Source: an uncultured Ruminococcus sp.
GTDB taxonomy: Bacteria; Bacillota; Clostridia; Oscillospirales; Acutalibacteraceae
Length of the DNA stretch: 64,000 bases
Direction of reading: 5' to 3'
Assembly: GCA_902802105.1 (NCBI GenBank)
Contig: CADCKR010000016.1
Span: forward strand, 1-64,000
Shown: positions 52,048 to 61,753 of the stretch, piece by piece
How the letters are laid out: every line of letters starts with the position of its first letter
Position numbering within the stretch: the stretch's first letter is position 1
Translations under genes and position numbers: made by a program
The notes under the pieces: generated by a model
Seen by the model: only the letters and a program-made list of their open reading frames with translations
What the model was told of the DNA's origin: nothing
Databases searched by the model: none

Positions 52048-52308
52048 TCAAACGGAGGCGTTGAGCTTGCGGGCTAAAGCCGACTTTCTTCTTGAAGCCG
52101 TATTCTTCTTGAGAATACCCTTGGCTGCGGCCTGATCGATCTTCTTGATCGCAACACGAACAGCTGTTTCTTTATCTGCAGCATTGTCAACGATGGCTGC
52201 ATCAGCCTTCTTGATGCTTGTTTTCAGATTGCTCTTAACGATCTTGTTAGCGGCTGTTTTTGCGGCAGCTACCTTTACACGCTTTTTAGCTGATTTGATG
52301 TTAGGCAT
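52048..52308 (-). CDS. rpsT: 30S ribosomal protein S20
   Basis: 86 residues, full length. Starts MPNIKSAKKRVKVAAAKTAA, ends ASRRKSALARKLNASV, rich in Lys and Ala as usual. Binds 16S rRNA in the 30S body. GGGAGGTG before the ATG. Single gene with its own terminator. Confidence 0.97.
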   Translation of the reverse strand: MPNIKSAKKRVKVAAAKTAANKIVKSNLKTSIKKADAAIVDNAADKETAVRVAIKKIDQAAAKGILKKNTASRRKSALARKLNASV

Positions 52309-52345
52309 TAGAACACCTCCCTTTTCCTACACTTGAGTACAGCTT

Positions 52346-52374
52346 ATGATATCATTATTTTAGAAAAAAAGCAA
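52346..52374 (-). promoter_or_regulatory. Promoter of rpsT
   Basis: On the minus strand TTGCTT (52369-52374), 17 bases, TATCAT (52346-52351). Confidence 0.6.
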
Positions 52375-52499
52375 GTGTTTTTTGAAAAAAAATTCTCAAA
52401 AAATACTCTTTGTATATTTTTATGTCCTTTTTATCCGCTGCTGTGAAATAAAGCACAGGAAAACGTCCGACTTTGGAGAAATTTTTTATTTATCATAGA

Positions 52500-52528
52500 T
52501 TGAAAATTCCGGCATATTATGATACCAT
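52500..52528 (+). promoter_or_regulatory. Promoter of the DUF6472-PopT unit
   Basis: TTGAAA (52500-52505), 17 bases, TACCAT (52523-52528), 27 bases before the ATG. Confidence 0.6.
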
Positions 52529-52555
52529 TATTAACGGCGAAAGGAGAGGTGCATA

Positions 52556-52738
52556 ATGTCAGGCTTTTCAGGCTGCGAAAGCTGCAGTCATTTTGTATGG
52601 AATGAAGACCTTGAGGAATACGAATGCCTTGTTGATCTGGATGAGGATGAATATGCCCGTCTGCTTTCCGACCGCTCGGCAGTCTGTCCGTTTTACTGCA
52701 ATGACGACGAGTACCGCATCGTCCGCAGGCAGAACTGA
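52556..52738 (+). CDS. DUF6472-family small cysteine-rich protein
   Basis: 60 residues. CESCSHFVWNEDLEEYECLV and DLDEDEYARLL, then CPFYCNDDEYRIVRRQ match the DUF6472 pattern. Four or five Cys could hold zinc. Function unknown; widespread in Clostridia. GAAAGGAGAGGTG precedes the ATG. 39 bases before the PopT-like gene. Confidence 0.8.
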   Translation: MSGFSGCESCSHFVWNEDLEEYECLVDLDEDEYARLLSDRSAVCPFYCNDDEYRIVRRQN

Positions 52739-52777
52739 TACTCACTGTGCTATTAAATATTTTCAAGGAGAGTTGAT

Positions 52778-53710
52778 ATGAGTTCACCAAAAAAATATCT
52801 TGATATCGTTCTCAATGCTGTTTTCGGCGCCATTATAGGTGTGGCGAATATCATTCCGGGAGTAAGCGGCGGCACTATGGCTGTCATGCTGAACATATAT
52901 GACAAGCTGATAGACGCCTTTACCGGGCTGAGAAAGCATTTCGGAAAAAGCGTGAAGTTTCTTCTTCCGATATTCATCGGTGCGGCTGCCGGTATTGTTC
53001 TCTTTTCAAAGCTGATAAAATATCTGATAACCTATACTCCGATGCCGACCTGCTTTTTCTTCATCGGTCTTATAATAGGCAGTCTGCCGCTTGTATTCAG
53101 AAGGTCGCTTGAAAAACCTTTCAGGCCGTATTCGCTCATACCTCTCTTTGTTTTCCTTGCGGGTATGACAGCTCTTGCCTTTGTCAATACGGATGATCAG
53201 GCCGCTGCGGCTGCGGGCTTTAGTCTCGATTTCGGCAGCTGGATGCTTCTTTTCGGCGGTTCTGCTGTTGCTGCTATGTGCATGATAATCCCCGGTGTCA
53301 GCGGTTCCATGATACTTATGATATTCGGCATTTACTCGCCTATAATCAATTCCATCTCGGAGCTTACAAAGAGCTTTGCGAACAGCTGCATGATACTTAT
53401 TCCGGCAGCTCTTGGAATACTTTTCGGCATCATTTTCGGTGCAAAGATAATTGATATCTGCATCAAGCGCTTTCCGCAGATGACCTATTTTGCTATCATC
53501 GGATTGATGCTCGGCTCTCCGCTCGTGATATTTATGAAATTCCGCAGCCAGAGTGCCGCAGCTGATGTAAACAACTTTGTATTCACTCCTGTAAACATTA
53601 TAGTTTCGGCGGCTGTATGTATTTTGGGCTTTGCCATTGCGTTTATATTCGGCAGCGAAAAGATAAAGGCTAAATTTTCAAAGAAAAATGCTCAGAAAGT
53701 AAAAAACTGA
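52778..53710 (+). CDS. DUF368 family polyprenyl-phosphate transporter (PopT-like)
   Basis: 310 residues, about eight to nine membrane helices. GVANIIPGVSGGTMA near the N-terminus and MIIPGVSGSMILM in the second half are the duplicated DUF368 signatures. Members of this family (PopT) recycle undecaprenyl phosphate across the membrane for wall synthesis. AAGGAGAG upstream of the ATG. Confidence 0.92.
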   Translation: MSSPKKYLDIVLNAVFGAIIGVANIIPGVSGGTMAVMLNIYDKLIDAFTGLRKHFGKSVKFLLPIFIGAAAGIVLFSKLIKYLITYTPMPTCFFFIGLIIGSLPLVFRRSLEKPFRPYSLIPLFVFLAGMTALAFVNTDDQAAAAAGFSLDFGSWMLLFGGSAVAAMCMIIPGVSGSMILMIFGIYSPIINSISELTKSFANSCMILIPAALGILFGIIFGAKIIDICIKRFPQMTYFAIIGLMLGSPLVIFMKFRSQSAAADVNNFVFTPVNIIVSAAVCILGFAIAFIFGSEKIKAKFSKKNAQKVKN

Positions 53711-53714
53711 CCTC

Positions 53715-53750
53715 AAAAGGCATCCCGTCTTGGGATGTCTTTTATTTTAA
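53715..53750 (+). terminator. Intrinsic terminator after the DUF368 gene
   Basis: AAAAGGCATCCC pairs with GGGATGTCTTTT, followed by ATTTTAA. Confidence 0.82.
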
Positions 53751-53879
53751 CCTTGTATTACTATGATTAAAAGTACGTATCGGACAAGCGGCGGAGCAGA
53801 AGAAAATTCGCTAAAACTGAGTGCTTTTGGGAGCTTTTTTTTGTACTTTTGCAGAAATTCTATATTTTTGATTAAAATA

Positions 53880-53908
53880 TTGTTCTTGTCTGCAAAGTGT
53901 GATATAAT
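53880..53908 (+). promoter_or_regulatory. Promoter of typA
   Basis: TTGTTC (53880-53885), 17 bases, TATAAT (53903-53908), 61 bases before the ATG. Confidence 0.65.
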
Positions 53909-53969
53909 GATCAGGTTGATGATCATTATGGAAAACGACACCATACTGTAAAAAAGAAGAGGGATACGG

Positions 53970-55790
53970 ATGGATAAGAGAGAAAATCTGAGAAATATAG
54001 CTATTATCGCTCACGTTGACCACGGAAAGACTACTCTTGTAGATCAGCTGCTGAGACAGAGCGGTATTTTCAGGGAAAACGAGGCTGTGGCAGAAAGAGT
54101 TATGGATTCAAACGACCTCGAAAGGGAAAGAGGCATAACCATACTCTCCAAAAATACCGCTGTTATGTACAAGGGCACAAAGATCAATATTGTTGATACT
54201 CCCGGACACGCTGATTTCGGCGGCGAGGTCGAGCGTATACTTATGATGGTCGATGGAGTTCTGCTGCTTGTCGATGCATTTGAGGGCTGTATGCCGCAGA
54301 CAAGATTCGTTCTCAAAAAGGCTCTCGGCCTGGGCAAGAAGCCGCTTGTAGTTGTAAACAAGATCGACCGCCCGGGTGCACGTCCGGATGAGGTTATAGA
54401 TGAGGTGCTTGACCTTTTCATTGAGCTTGGCGCAGATGAGGATCAGCTTGATTTTCCGGTGGTCTATGCATCGGCACGTGACGGCTATGCTTCACTCGAC
54501 CCGCACAAGCAGGGTACAGATATGCAGCCGCTTTTTGATAAGATACTTGAGGAGATACCTGCTCCCGAAGGAGATATGAACGGCCCCCTGCAGCTTTTGT
54601 TCTCTAATGTTGACTACGATGAATATGTAGGCAGGATAGGCATAGGCAGAGTGGAAAGAGGCAGCTGCCGCGTAGGACAGAATGTTGTGCTCTGCCACAA
54701 TGACGGCAGCAGAAAGAACGCAAAAATAACAAGGCTCTATCAGTTTGAGGGCTTGAAGAGAGTTGAAGCCGAAACAGCATCTCTCGGCGATATCGTTGCA
54801 GTTTCGGGCATTACCGACCTTAATATCGGCGAGACAGCCTGCGACCCGGAGCATCAGGAGCCGCTTCCATTTGTAAAGATAGACGAGCCTACCGTATCCA
54901 TGCTCTTTATGGTAAATAACAGCCCGTTTGCAGGCCGTGAGGGTAAATACGTTACATCCAGAAATATCCGTGAAAGACTCTTCAAAGAGGTTGAAACAAA
55001 TGTTGCAATGCGTGTTGAGGAGACCGATTCCGCAGATACCTTCAAGGTGAGCGGCAGAGGCGAGCTTCACCTTTCGATACTTATAGAAACGATGCGCCGT
55101 CAGAACTTTGAATTTCAGGTCTCACGCCCCAAGGTAATTATGAAGGAGATAGACGGCAAGCTCTGCGAACCGATGGAGCTGCTCATGATAGAGGTGCCCG
55201 ACAGCTATGTAGGCGCAATAATGGAAAAGCTTGGTCCGCGAAAGGCTGAACTGCTCAACATGGGCACCCGTGAATCCGGTGTTACTCATATAGAATTCAA
55301 GATACCCGCAAGAGGTCTTATGGGCTACCGTTCCGAGTTTATGACCGATACAAACGGCAACGGCATAATGAACCATATCTTTGACGGCTATGAGGAATAC
55401 AAGGGCGAAATACAGTCACGTCTTCAAGGCTCGCTTATCGTACACGAAACAGGCGAAAGCACCGCCTACGGTCTGTTTGCCGCTCAGGACAGAGGAAGGC
55501 TCTTCATCGGTCCCGGCGTTGAGGTATATGAGGGAATGGTAATTGGTGCAAACCCCAAAAATGAGGACATGGTTGTAAATGTATGCAAAAAGAAGCACAT
55601 GACAAATACACGAGCTTCCGGTTCGGACGAAGCCCTGAAGCTCACTCCGCCGACAATACTCAGCCTTGAACAGTCGCTTGAATTCATCGCCGATGACGAG
55701 CTTGTTGAGGTAACGCCGACCTCTATCCGTATGCGCAAGATGATACTCAACAAGGAGCAGCGTCTTAAAGCACAGAGCAAGGGCGGCTGA
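53970..55790 (+). CDS. typA: Translational GTPase TypA/BipA
   Basis: 606 residues, full length. G1 AHVDHGKTTLVD, switch I RERGITILSKNTA, G3 DTPGHADFGGE, G4 VNKIDRPGARP, then domains II, III, V and the TypA C-terminal domain ending KAQSKGG. Ribosome-binding GTPase involved in 50S assembly and stress growth. AGAAGAGGGA upstream. The exonuclease gene follows 2 bases later. Confidence 0.97.
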   Translation: MDKRENLRNIAIIAHVDHGKTTLVDQLLRQSGIFRENEAVAERVMDSNDLERERGITILSKNTAVMYKGTKINIVDTPGHADFGGEVERILMMVDGVLLLVDAFEGCMPQTRFVLKKALGLGKKPLVVVNKIDRPGARPDEVIDEVLDLFIELGADEDQLDFPVVYASARDGYASLDPHKQGTDMQPLFDKILEEIPAPEGDMNGPLQLLFSNVDYDEYVGRIGIGRVERGSCRVGQNVVLCHNDGSRKNAKITRLYQFEGLKRVEAETASLGDIVAVSGITDLNIGETACDPEHQEPLPFVKIDEPTVSMLFMVNNSPFAGREGKYVTSRNIRERLFKEVETNVAMRVEETDSADTFKVSGRGELHLSILIETMRRQNFEFQVSRPKVIMKEIDGKLCEPMELLMIEVPDSYVGAIMEKLGPRKAELLNMGTRESGVTHIEFKIPARGLMGYRSEFMTDTNGNGIMNHIFDGYEEYKGEIQSRLQGSLIVHETGESTAYGLFAAQDRGRLFIGPGVEVYEGMVIGANPKNEDMVVNVCKKKHMTNTRASGSDEALKLTPPTILSLEQSLEFIADDELVEVTPTSIRMRKMILNKEQRLKAQSKGG

Positions 55791-55792
55791 TC

Positions 55793-56629
55793 ATGGATTT
55801 TGTTGTTTTTGACCTTGAATGGAACAGTGGCTACTGCAAAAGAACCAAAAGCTTTATAAACGAGATAATTGAGCTTGGAGCCGTAAAGCTCAACGACAAA
55901 ATGGAGATCGTCGGGCAGTTTTCTATATTTATACGTCCTGAGATAACCGGCCGGCTGAACTCAAAGGTAAAGGAGCTTACCCAGCTCACGAACGAAGACC
56001 TTGTTCACGGTGCGACCTTCAATTACGCTGTCAGCAAGTTCAGGAAATTTTCTGCCGGCTGCGTTATAATGAGCTGGAGTACAAGCGATCTTGATGCCCT
56101 TGAAGCTAACTGCGAGTATTATAATCATAATTCAAGAATACCTTTTCTTAAAAAATATGCCGATGTGCAGGCCTACTGTCAGGATATGCTCGGTACAGGA
56201 AAAAACCAGCTTGCGCTGCAGACTGCCGCCGAGCTTCTTGATATTTCAACGGATGACATACCCCTGCACCGTGCTGTCGGTGACAGCATTCTTACCTCGC
56301 GCATACTCAAAAAGCTTTACGATGCCGAAAAGTTTGCTGCCTTCATCCGGAATGTTGACGATGAATTCTATGACAGACTGAACTTTCACAGCACATACAT
56401 TTACGACATAAACAACCCGCTCATCGACAAAGATGATATGTTCATACTCTGTGACGTATGCTCTGCGCGCTGTGAAGCTCCCGAAGGGTGGAAGTCACGC
56501 AACAGGGCATTTTTTGCAGAGCTGTACTGTCCTGTATGCGACAAGAAAATGAAGGGCAAAATACAATACAAGCTTTGCTATGACGGTCTTTCCGTTATCA
56601 AGCAAATAATCCGCCGCAGCGCAGAATAA
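55793..56629 (+). CDS. DEDDh exonuclease with C-terminal zinc ribbon (KapD/ERI-1-like)
   Basis: 278 residues. Exo I FDLEWNSGY with Asp7 and Glu9, a long middle part with SWSTSDLDALEANCEYY (Exo II Asp), Exo III HRAVGDSILTSRIL. The C-terminal 60 residues contain CDVCSARC and CPVCDKK, a four-Cys zinc ribbon, which could bind nucleic acid. It is co-transcribed with typA, and thus likely in RNA metabolism. Exact substrate unknown. Confidence 0.85.
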   Translation: MDFVVFDLEWNSGYCKRTKSFINEIIELGAVKLNDKMEIVGQFSIFIRPEITGRLNSKVKELTQLTNEDLVHGATFNYAVSKFRKFSAGCVIMSWSTSDLDALEANCEYYNHNSRIPFLKKYADVQAYCQDMLGTGKNQLALQTAAELLDISTDDIPLHRAVGDSILTSRILKKLYDAEKFAAFIRNVDDEFYDRLNFHSTYIYDINNPLIDKDDMFILCDVCSARCEAPEGWKSRNRAFFAELYCPVCDKKMKGKIQYKLCYDGLSVIKQIIRRSAE

Positions 56630-56662
56630 CATGAATCAGAGGTCTTTTGCAAAAACTCCTTT

Positions 56663-56702
56663 AGCGGTTTCAGGAAAGGGGTTCCCCCGTGTAAATGCCG
56701 AC
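56663..56702. repeat. Family 2 repeat fragment, copy 3
   Basis: AGCGGTTTCAGGAAA, then GGGTTCCCCCGTGTAA and ATGCCG: the interior of the copy at 45671 without its inverted ends. Confidence 0.6.
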
Positions 56703-56706
56703 AGAT

Positions 56707-56766
56707 ACACAGTGTTTTATACTATTGTTCAGCATAACGATAATAGTAAAAACGCTGTGTTTTTTT
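56707..56766 (+). terminator. Long hairpin terminator after the exonuclease gene
   Basis: ACACAGTGTTTTATACTATT pairs with AATAGTAAAAACGCTGTGT imperfectly, followed by TTTTTTTG. Confidence 0.75.
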
Positions 56767-56809
56767 GTGTGCCTGCGGCGTAGAAGCCTGTATCAGACAC
56801 TCAGGGAGC

Positions 56810-56827
56810 TTGACAAATGTTTGTCAA
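56810..56827. promoter_or_regulatory. 18-bp inverted repeat upstream of the V-ATPase operon
   Basis: TTGACAAATGTTTGTCAA: perfect 8-bp arms around TG, 29 bases before the -35 of the V-ATPase promoter. It is suited as a regulator site. Confidence 0.5.
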
Positions 56828-56855
56828 AAATCGTTTTTTTCTGAGGAAAAATACA

Positions 56856-56884
56856 TTGATTTTTTGGCTTATATATGGTTTAAT
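56856..56884 (+). promoter_or_regulatory. Promoter of the V-ATPase operon
   Basis: TTGATT (56856-56861), 17 bases, TTTAAT (56879-56884). Confidence 0.6.
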
Positions 56885-56938
56885 TTAATAGGGCAACTAT
56901 ATGTTGTGCTTAGACTTTGGATAAAGGAGAAGAGGCTG

Positions 56939-57262
56939 ATGGCAAGTGAAATGCTAAAGGCTGTGCTCGAAGCAGAGGAAGAGTGCTCTGCAAGAGAAGC
57001 CGAAGCAAAAAAGCAGGCGGAAGCTGATAAGCAAAAGGCAAAACAGCAGGCCTCGGAGCTTGTGGCGGAAGCACAGCGTCAGTCTGAGAAAATGCTCTCG
57101 GACAATGAGAAGGCTCTCGGACAAAGCTCAGAGGCTGAGCTGCAAAGAGCCCGTGAACAGGCTCAGGCACAATGCTCAGGCATCTCACGCAACGCTGAAA
57201 AGAATATCGGCAGAGTGAAAAAGCTTGTGGTCGATATGCTGACAGCAAGCGCAAAGGGATAG
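56939..57262 (+). CDS. V-type ATPase subunit G/H (stator coiled coil)
   Basis: 107 residues from the ATG at 56939 (AAAGGAGAAG upstream), the first gene of the operon. Almost wholly coiled coil (Ala/Glu/Lys/Gln-rich), like NtpF or AhaH. Pairs with subunit E as the peripheral stalk. The order G/H-I-K-E-C-F-A-B matches Enterococcus and Clostridia operons. Confidence 0.8.
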   Translation: MASEMLKAVLEAEEECSAREAEAKKQAEADKQKAKQQASELVAEAQRQSEKMLSDNEKALGQSSEAELQRAREQAQAQCSGISRNAEKNIGRVKKLVVDMLTASAKG

Positions 57263-57302
57263 CTTCCCGATGTAAAAACATGAAAAGTGTGGTGATAAAC
57301 AT

Positions 57303-59291
57303 TTGGCAAAGCTAAAAATGAAATCGGTAAGGATAATCGCCCTCAAGAAGGACAGAAAACGCTTGCTTGAACATCTTCAGGACAGCGCTCTCGTTATGGT
57401 TCAGAAGGGCAGAAAGGAAGAAAAGGGCTTCACACGCCTTGATACTTCCGCTCAGATCAAGCAGTTTGAGAGAAATGCAGAGCTTACCGAACAGGCATTG
57501 AAGATCCTCAATAAAGTAGAACCCGAAAAAAAGGGTATGCTGGCGAGCTTCAAGGGCAGAAGAGAGATCGACCCGGACGAGATCGGCAGGATAGCATCGG
57601 ATTCCGCAAAGGTCATAGGTATCTGTCAGAAAATATGCAAGTTAGATAAGCAAAGAGCCGACTACGCAGCCGAACAGGTGCGCATAAAGACCGCGCTGGC
57701 TCAGCTTGAGCCCTGGAAAAAGCTTGATATCCCGCTGAATACCAAGGATACGGCGACCACGGCTGTGCTTATCGGTACACTGCCGAGAGCCTATGACAAT
57801 ACTTCACTTTCAGAAGCTCTTGCAGGAGAATGTCCCGAGCTTATATTTGAGTTTGAGATACTCTATTCCTCGTCTAACCTTACCTGCCTGACACTGTTCA
57901 CTCCCAAAAAACAAAGGGAACTGGCAGAAAAGACTCTGCGTACATTCGGTTTTTCTCAGCCGCTCAACCCGACAAGCCGCACGCCGTCTGTAAAGTCGGA
58001 AAGACTTACAGACAAAAGCGACGAGCTTGCCAAGAAGGATGAGGACGCAAAGAACGATATCGCGGCTTTTGCAAAATATCGTGAGAATATCTGCGAAACT
58101 CAGGATTATTTCAACCTCAGAACAGAAAAATATCAGGTTCTGGCAGAGCTTGATCAGACAAATCATATTTTCGTGCTGAACGGCTATGTGCCGGAGGAGG
58201 ACTGCGAAAAGTTAGAGGCTGTGTGCAGCAGGGTGCCTTCGTGCGTTGTCGAATTTGATGATGCAGGCGAAGATGCTCCCGTTAAGCTCAAAAACAACAA
58301 ATTCGCAGAACCGGCGGAAAGCATTGTCACTATGTATTCTACTCCTTCACACGGAGATATCGACCCTACACCGATACTTGCATTCTTCTTCTATTTCTTC
58401 TTCGGAATGATGTTCTCAGATGCAGGATACGGTGTGCTTATGATAATCGCTACTGCAATAGCGATAAAGGTGTTCAAGCCCGACAAGCGCATGAGAAACA
58501 ATCTTAAGCTGTTTCAGTACTGCGGTGTGGCTACGGTTTTCTGGGGGCTTGTTTTCGGAAGTATCTTCGGCGATGCGCCCGCAATGTTCTACAAGATGTT
58601 CACCGGCAACGATATAACCATGAAGGAGCTGCTGCCGTGGCCGATACTCGATACGCAGAAGGATGCGCTGATGATAATGATAATGTCGATAGCTCTCGGC
58701 CTTGTGCATATCCTTGTAGGTATGGGCTGCAAATTCTACATCTGCATAAAGCAAAAGAAATATGCAGACGCCTTCTTTGATACGGGCTTCTGGATGCTTA
58801 TGCTTATAGGCTTTGCGGTTCTTGCCGTAGGAATGGCAGTATCTCAGACAGTGCTCTATATCGGCGCAGGAATAGCAATAGCAAGTGCTGCCGGTCTGGT
58901 GCTTACGCAGGGCAGAGGCAAAAAGGGCATTTTCGGCAAGCTGGTAGGCGGCGTGGCTTCACTCTATGATATAACAAGCTACATAAGCGACCTTCTCAGC
59001 TATTCAAGACTTTTGGCTCTCGGCCTTACCACAGGAGTTATGGCTCAGGTCTTCAATATGCTTTCAAATCTCTTTGGCACAAGCGTTTTCGGAATAATAT
59101 GCATGATCGTGATCTTCGCGGCAGGCCATGCGATCACAATAGGTCTGAATGCGCTCGGCTCTTATGTTCATACAATGAGATTACAGTATGTTGAAATGTT
59201 CAGCAAATTCTACGAAGGCGGCGGAAAGCCCTTTGTGCCGTTCTCGACAAAGAGCAGATATTTCAAAACAAAGGGCAGTAATGATGAATAA
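57303..59291 (+). CDS. V-type ATPase subunit I (a-type stator)
   Basis: 662 residues from a TTG start. N-terminal cytosolic part (1-350) and about eight membrane helices (about 360-640), with FFYFFFGMMFSDAGYGVLM and YISDLLSYSRLLALGL, the conserved Arg helix. It links stator and c-ring and forms the ion half-channels. 40 bases after subunit G/H; 32 bases before subunit K. Confidence 0.94.
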   Translation: MAKLKMKSVRIIALKKDRKRLLEHLQDSALVMVQKGRKEEKGFTRLDTSAQIKQFERNAELTEQALKILNKVEPEKKGMLASFKGRREIDPDEIGRIASDSAKVIGICQKICKLDKQRADYAAEQVRIKTALAQLEPWKKLDIPLNTKDTATTAVLIGTLPRAYDNTSLSEALAGECPELIFEFEILYSSSNLTCLTLFTPKKQRELAEKTLRTFGFSQPLNPTSRTPSVKSERLTDKSDELAKKDEDAKNDIAAFAKYRENICETQDYFNLRTEKYQVLAELDQTNHIFVLNGYVPEEDCEKLEAVCSRVPSCVVEFDDAGEDAPVKLKNNKFAEPAESIVTMYSTPSHGDIDPTPILAFFFYFFFGMMFSDAGYGVLMIIATAIAIKVFKPDKRMRNNLKLFQYCGVATVFWGLVFGSIFGDAPAMFYKMFTGNDITMKELLPWPILDTQKDALMIMIMSIALGLVHILVGMGCKFYICIKQKKYADAFFDTGFWMLMLIGFAVLAVGMAVSQTVLYIGAGIAIASAAGLVLTQGRGKKGIFGKLVGGVASLYDITSYISDLLSYSRLLALGLTTGVMAQVFNMLSNLFGTSVFGIICMIVIFAAGHAITIGLNALGSYVHTMRLQYVEMFSKFYEGGGKPFVPFSTKSRYFKTKGSNDE

Positions 59292-59317
59292 GTAATATTC
59301 CAATTAAACGGAGGTAA

Positions 59318-59806
<489 letters not shown>

Positions 59807-59859
59807 TGAACTGCTTCGGGGAATGATACAATGAATACCATACAAAGGTGGGAAGTGTT

Positions 59860-60444
59860 ATGAGCAGCGGTGAAAAAATTCTGTCCTCCATCAGGGCAGA
59901 CAGTGAACGCAATATTATGGAGATAAAGGAAAAGTCAAAGGCAGACTGCGACAAGATCATCTCCAAAGGGCAGGCAGCCGCTTATGAGATCAGGCAGAAA
60001 GCCGAGCTCAAAAAGGCAGAGCAGACCGCCCGCCTGACAAAATCAGGCAAAAGCAGGATCGACCTTGAAAAAAGGAATATTATCCTCAAAGCCAAGCGCA
60101 CCGAAATAGACAAGGCTGTTGATGCGGTGCTTGATTATATGAAGAATCTTCCTGAGAAAGAATATTTCGGTCTTATCTATAAGCTTGCTGCCACACTCGG
60201 AAAGAAGTCGGGAGTCGTGTTCCTTTGCAAAAAGGATCTTTCAAGAGTGCCCAGGGACTTTGAAGCAAAGCTTGCAGAGTGCGGCATCACTGCCACTCTC
60301 AGCAGCTCGCCCGACAACAGCATAGACAGCGGATTTATCCTTAAAAACGGCGATATTGAGGACAATATGTGCTTCGGCTCCGTTATCGCAGAAAAAAGAG
60401 AAGCTGTCGAGGATCTTATCAACCGTGAGCTTTTTAAGGATTAA
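59860..60444 (+). CDS. V-type ATPase subunit E
   Basis: 194 residues from the ATG at 59860; AAAGGTGGG lies just before it. N-terminal coiled coil (1-100) with many Lys/Glu/Ala, then a globular C-terminal region with IDSGFILKNGDIEDNMCF, the subunit E mark. Together with subunit G/H it makes the peripheral stalk. Confidence 0.9.
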   Translation: MSSGEKILSSIRADSERNIMEIKEKSKADCDKIISKGQAAAYEIRQKAELKKAEQTARLTKSGKSRIDLEKRNIILKAKRTEIDKAVDAVLDYMKNLPEKEYFGLIYKLAATLGKKSGVVFLCKKDLSRVPRDFEAKLAECGITATLSSSPDNSIDSGFILKNGDIEDNMCFGSVIAEKREAVEDLINRELFKD

Positions 60445-60455
60445 GGGGGAATTAT

Positions 60456-61427
60456 ATGGCTTTATCGTATGAATTTTCCATCGGTTCTGTTCGTGCGAGA
60501 GAGAATACCATGTTCTCCGAAGCCGATGCAGAACAGATGCTTGCCCTTAAAAGCCCTGACGAGCTTGTCAGATTCCTCAAAGATAAGGGCTATGGCGATG
60601 GCGATACTGTAGAAGAAATAATCGAGAGCAACACACGCCGGATGTGGAAGTACATCCGCAGTATTGCACCGGATTTCAATATTTTTGAACCCTTCCTGAT
60701 ACAGAACGATGTGCATAATTTCAAGACGGTGCTCAAAGGAACTATGTCCGACAGGGACTACGAGCACCTGCTCATGGAGCCATGCACAGTCAGGAAGGAA
60801 GACATGATAAAGGCAGTTGAAAACAGACGCTTCGACGTTTTTCCCGAATGGCTGCAAAAGCCCGCAGACAAGGCTTACCAGCGCCTTGCCGAAACCAAGG
60901 ATGCGCGGCTGAGCGACGCCGGAATTGACAGGGCAGTGCTTGAAAGGCTCGTGTTTCTCGGCAAAAGCTCACGCTCGGTCTTTCTTGAAGAGTATTTCAA
61001 TACTTTAGTGTTCTATGCGAACGTAAAGACCGTTCTCAGAGCAGTAAAGGCGGGAGTATCAAGATACTTCTACGACAAGGCTCTGTGCGACTGTGACGGC
61101 TTTGACAAGCAGACTGCTGTCAGGGCAGCGCTTACCAACGAATCGGCGCTGATGAAATATCTTGAAAAAATTGATGCATACAACTGCCGTAAGGCTATGA
61201 GTATATTTGCTGAGTCGCCCTCAAAATTTGAGAAGTTTGTAGACGATGAGCTTATTCGTCTTGCAAAACGGTTCTGCAAGCTGTCAAGTGAGGGCTGTGA
61301 GCCGCTGATGGGCTATTATATCGGCTGCGAATACGAAAGAAAGCTGATAATCATAATAGCAAGCGGTCTCAGAACAGGAACTCCTTCCGATAAGATAAGA
61401 GAAAGGCTGCGTGAGATCTATGGCTAA
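60456..61427 (+). CDS. V-type ATPase subunit C (d-type)
   Basis: 323 residues, similar to NtpC/AtpC. YEFSIGSVRARENTMFS at the start and NVKTVLRAVKAG and YYIGCEYERKLIIII later are family traits. It forms the socket between central stalk and c-ring. ATG 11 bases after the end of subunit E; AAGGGGGAA upstream. Confidence 0.92.
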   Translation: MALSYEFSIGSVRARENTMFSEADAEQMLALKSPDELVRFLKDKGYGDGDTVEEIIESNTRRMWKYIRSIAPDFNIFEPFLIQNDVHNFKTVLKGTMSDRDYEHLLMEPCTVRKEDMIKAVENRRFDVFPEWLQKPADKAYQRLAETKDARLSDAGIDRAVLERLVFLGKSSRSVFLEEYFNTLVFYANVKTVLRAVKAGVSRYFYDKALCDCDGFDKQTAVRAALTNESALMKYLEKIDAYNCRKAMSIFAESPSKFEKFVDDELIRLAKRFCKLSSEGCEPLMGYYIGCEYERKLIIIIASGLRTGTPSDKIRERLREIYG

Positions 61428-61743
61428 GAGTATTGCTGTCATCGGCGACAGCGAGAGCGTAAAGGGCTTTGGCGCCGTAGGAATGGATATGTTTATTTGT
61501 GACGACCCGCCGTCATCACCGCAGCTTCTCAAGCAGATCGCTGAAAATGATTATTATGCGATCATCTACATGACGGAGGAGGTCTTTGAAGCCTCTGTCA
61601 GAGAGCGTGAAAAGCTTGCCGAAAGACCTGTGCCGGCTATCATCCCGATACCGGGAGTGAGAGGCAATACGGGTATCGGCGTGAGAAGGCTCTCACGGTT
61701 TGTTGAACAGGCAGTAGGCTCGGATATACTCTTTAAGAATTGA
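61420..61743 (+). CDS. V-type ATPase subunit F
   Basis: 107 residues from the ATG at 61420 (a GTG at 61411 is less likely). Starts [20 protein letters not shown], the family N-terminus, and has [11 protein letters not shown]. Central stalk subunit that pairs with D. It overlaps subunit C by 8 bases. Confidence 0.92.
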   Translation: MAKSIAVIGDSESVKGFGAVGMDMFICDDPPSSPQLLKQIAENDYYAIIYMTEEVFEASVREREKLAERPVPAIIPIPGVRGNTGIGVRRLSRFVEQAVGSDILFKN

Positions 61744-61753
61744 GGTGTATAAT

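Noticed and set aside
53763..53951. 62-codon frame upstream of typA
   Set aside because: It contains the typA promoter region, has no ribosome site and reads as noncoding.
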